A stretch of DNA of 24,004 nucleotides from Bacteroidales bacterium. Its GTDB lineage: Bacteria > Bacteroidota > Bacteroidia > Bacteroidales > Dysgonomonadaceae. The notes below the pieces were generated by a model. It worked only from the letters and a program-made list of their open reading frames with translations, did no database searches and had not been told where the DNA came from. This document shows, one piece after another, positions 23,917 through 24,004 of this stretch. Each line of letters opens with the position of its first letter. Position 1 is the stretch's first letter. Where the stretch lies: contig JAAYFR010000252.1 of the NCBI GenBank assembly GCA_012728155.1, positions 1-24,004 of the forward strand, given 5' to 3'. Position numbers and translations under genes: made by a program.

Positions 23917-24004
23917 TTCTGTTTAAAATTTCAATATTCAATTCAGACAAAATGAAAGATAGCACTCGTCATCATGACAAATGCACCGGTTAGACGAGAG
24001 AACA

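Noticed and set aside
23974..24004. Plus-strand ATG opening a frame at the right edge
   Set aside because: Only ten codons are visible before the window ends, with no promoter box or recognisable motif.

Overview
The window looks like chromosomal DNA of a Bacteroidota bacterium, most likely order Bacteroidales. This is inferred from family content, not from a database search. The lineage-typical pieces are a DUF5686/carboxypeptidase-regulatory-like outer-membrane protein, periplasmic DUF3857/transglutaminase proteins, an RNase HI with an N-terminal viroplasmin domain, and a GDP-fucose synthase with a long insertion. Several -7 boxes of the Bacteroidetes form TAnnTTTG lie 18-45 bases before start codons, and most genes lack a clear Shine-Dalgarno sequence. 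I saw no insertion sequence, prophage, CRISPR array, tRNA or rRNA.

Layout. 1-232 is a leader carrying a perfect 50-bp direct repeat with a good promoter at its left edge, and it feeds a YhcC-type radical SAM gene (233-1159, +). A LacI-family regulator overlaps a lipoate ligase catalytic-domain gene by 4 bp (3016 down to 1224, -). Two adjacent secreted DUF3857/transglutaminase-like genes follow (7206 down to 3123, -). One has an intact Cys-His-Asp triad; the other appears to have lost the Cys and Asp. They are divergent from a DUF5686 outer-membrane gene (7504-10161, +). A glyA-recG pair (13569 down to 10180, -) comes next, recG starting with GTG. From 13775 to 17537 is nucleotide-sugar synthesis: GDP-L-fucose synthase (+), then rfbA, rfbC and rfbB (-), with rfbD and gmd not present. 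Then come trmD, murF and a secreted papain-like C1 peptidase (21072 down to 17630, -).

The right end has a small membrane-anchored protein and RNase HI (+). They converge on a secreted histidine-type phosphatase gene (23837 down to 22530, -) that is complete in one frame apart from two in-frame stop codons, TAA and TAG. A 9-bp-arm hairpin that probably terminates the phosphatase transcript lies inside the last codons of the RNase HI gene and includes the codon of a catalytic aspartate.

How the parts work together. Most genes are housekeeping: one-carbon metabolism (glyA), replication-fork repair (recG, RNase HI), tRNA modification (trmD), cell wall (murF) and surface sugar precursors (rfbABC, fcl). 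The envelope set (DUF3857 pair, DUF5686 protein, C1 peptidase, phosphatase) is secreted. Nothing here is clearly a new defence or mobile system. The items most worth a second look are the twice-interrupted phosphatase, the active/inactive transglutaminase pair, the repeat-built leaders at both ends of the window and the terminator embedded in catalytic codons.
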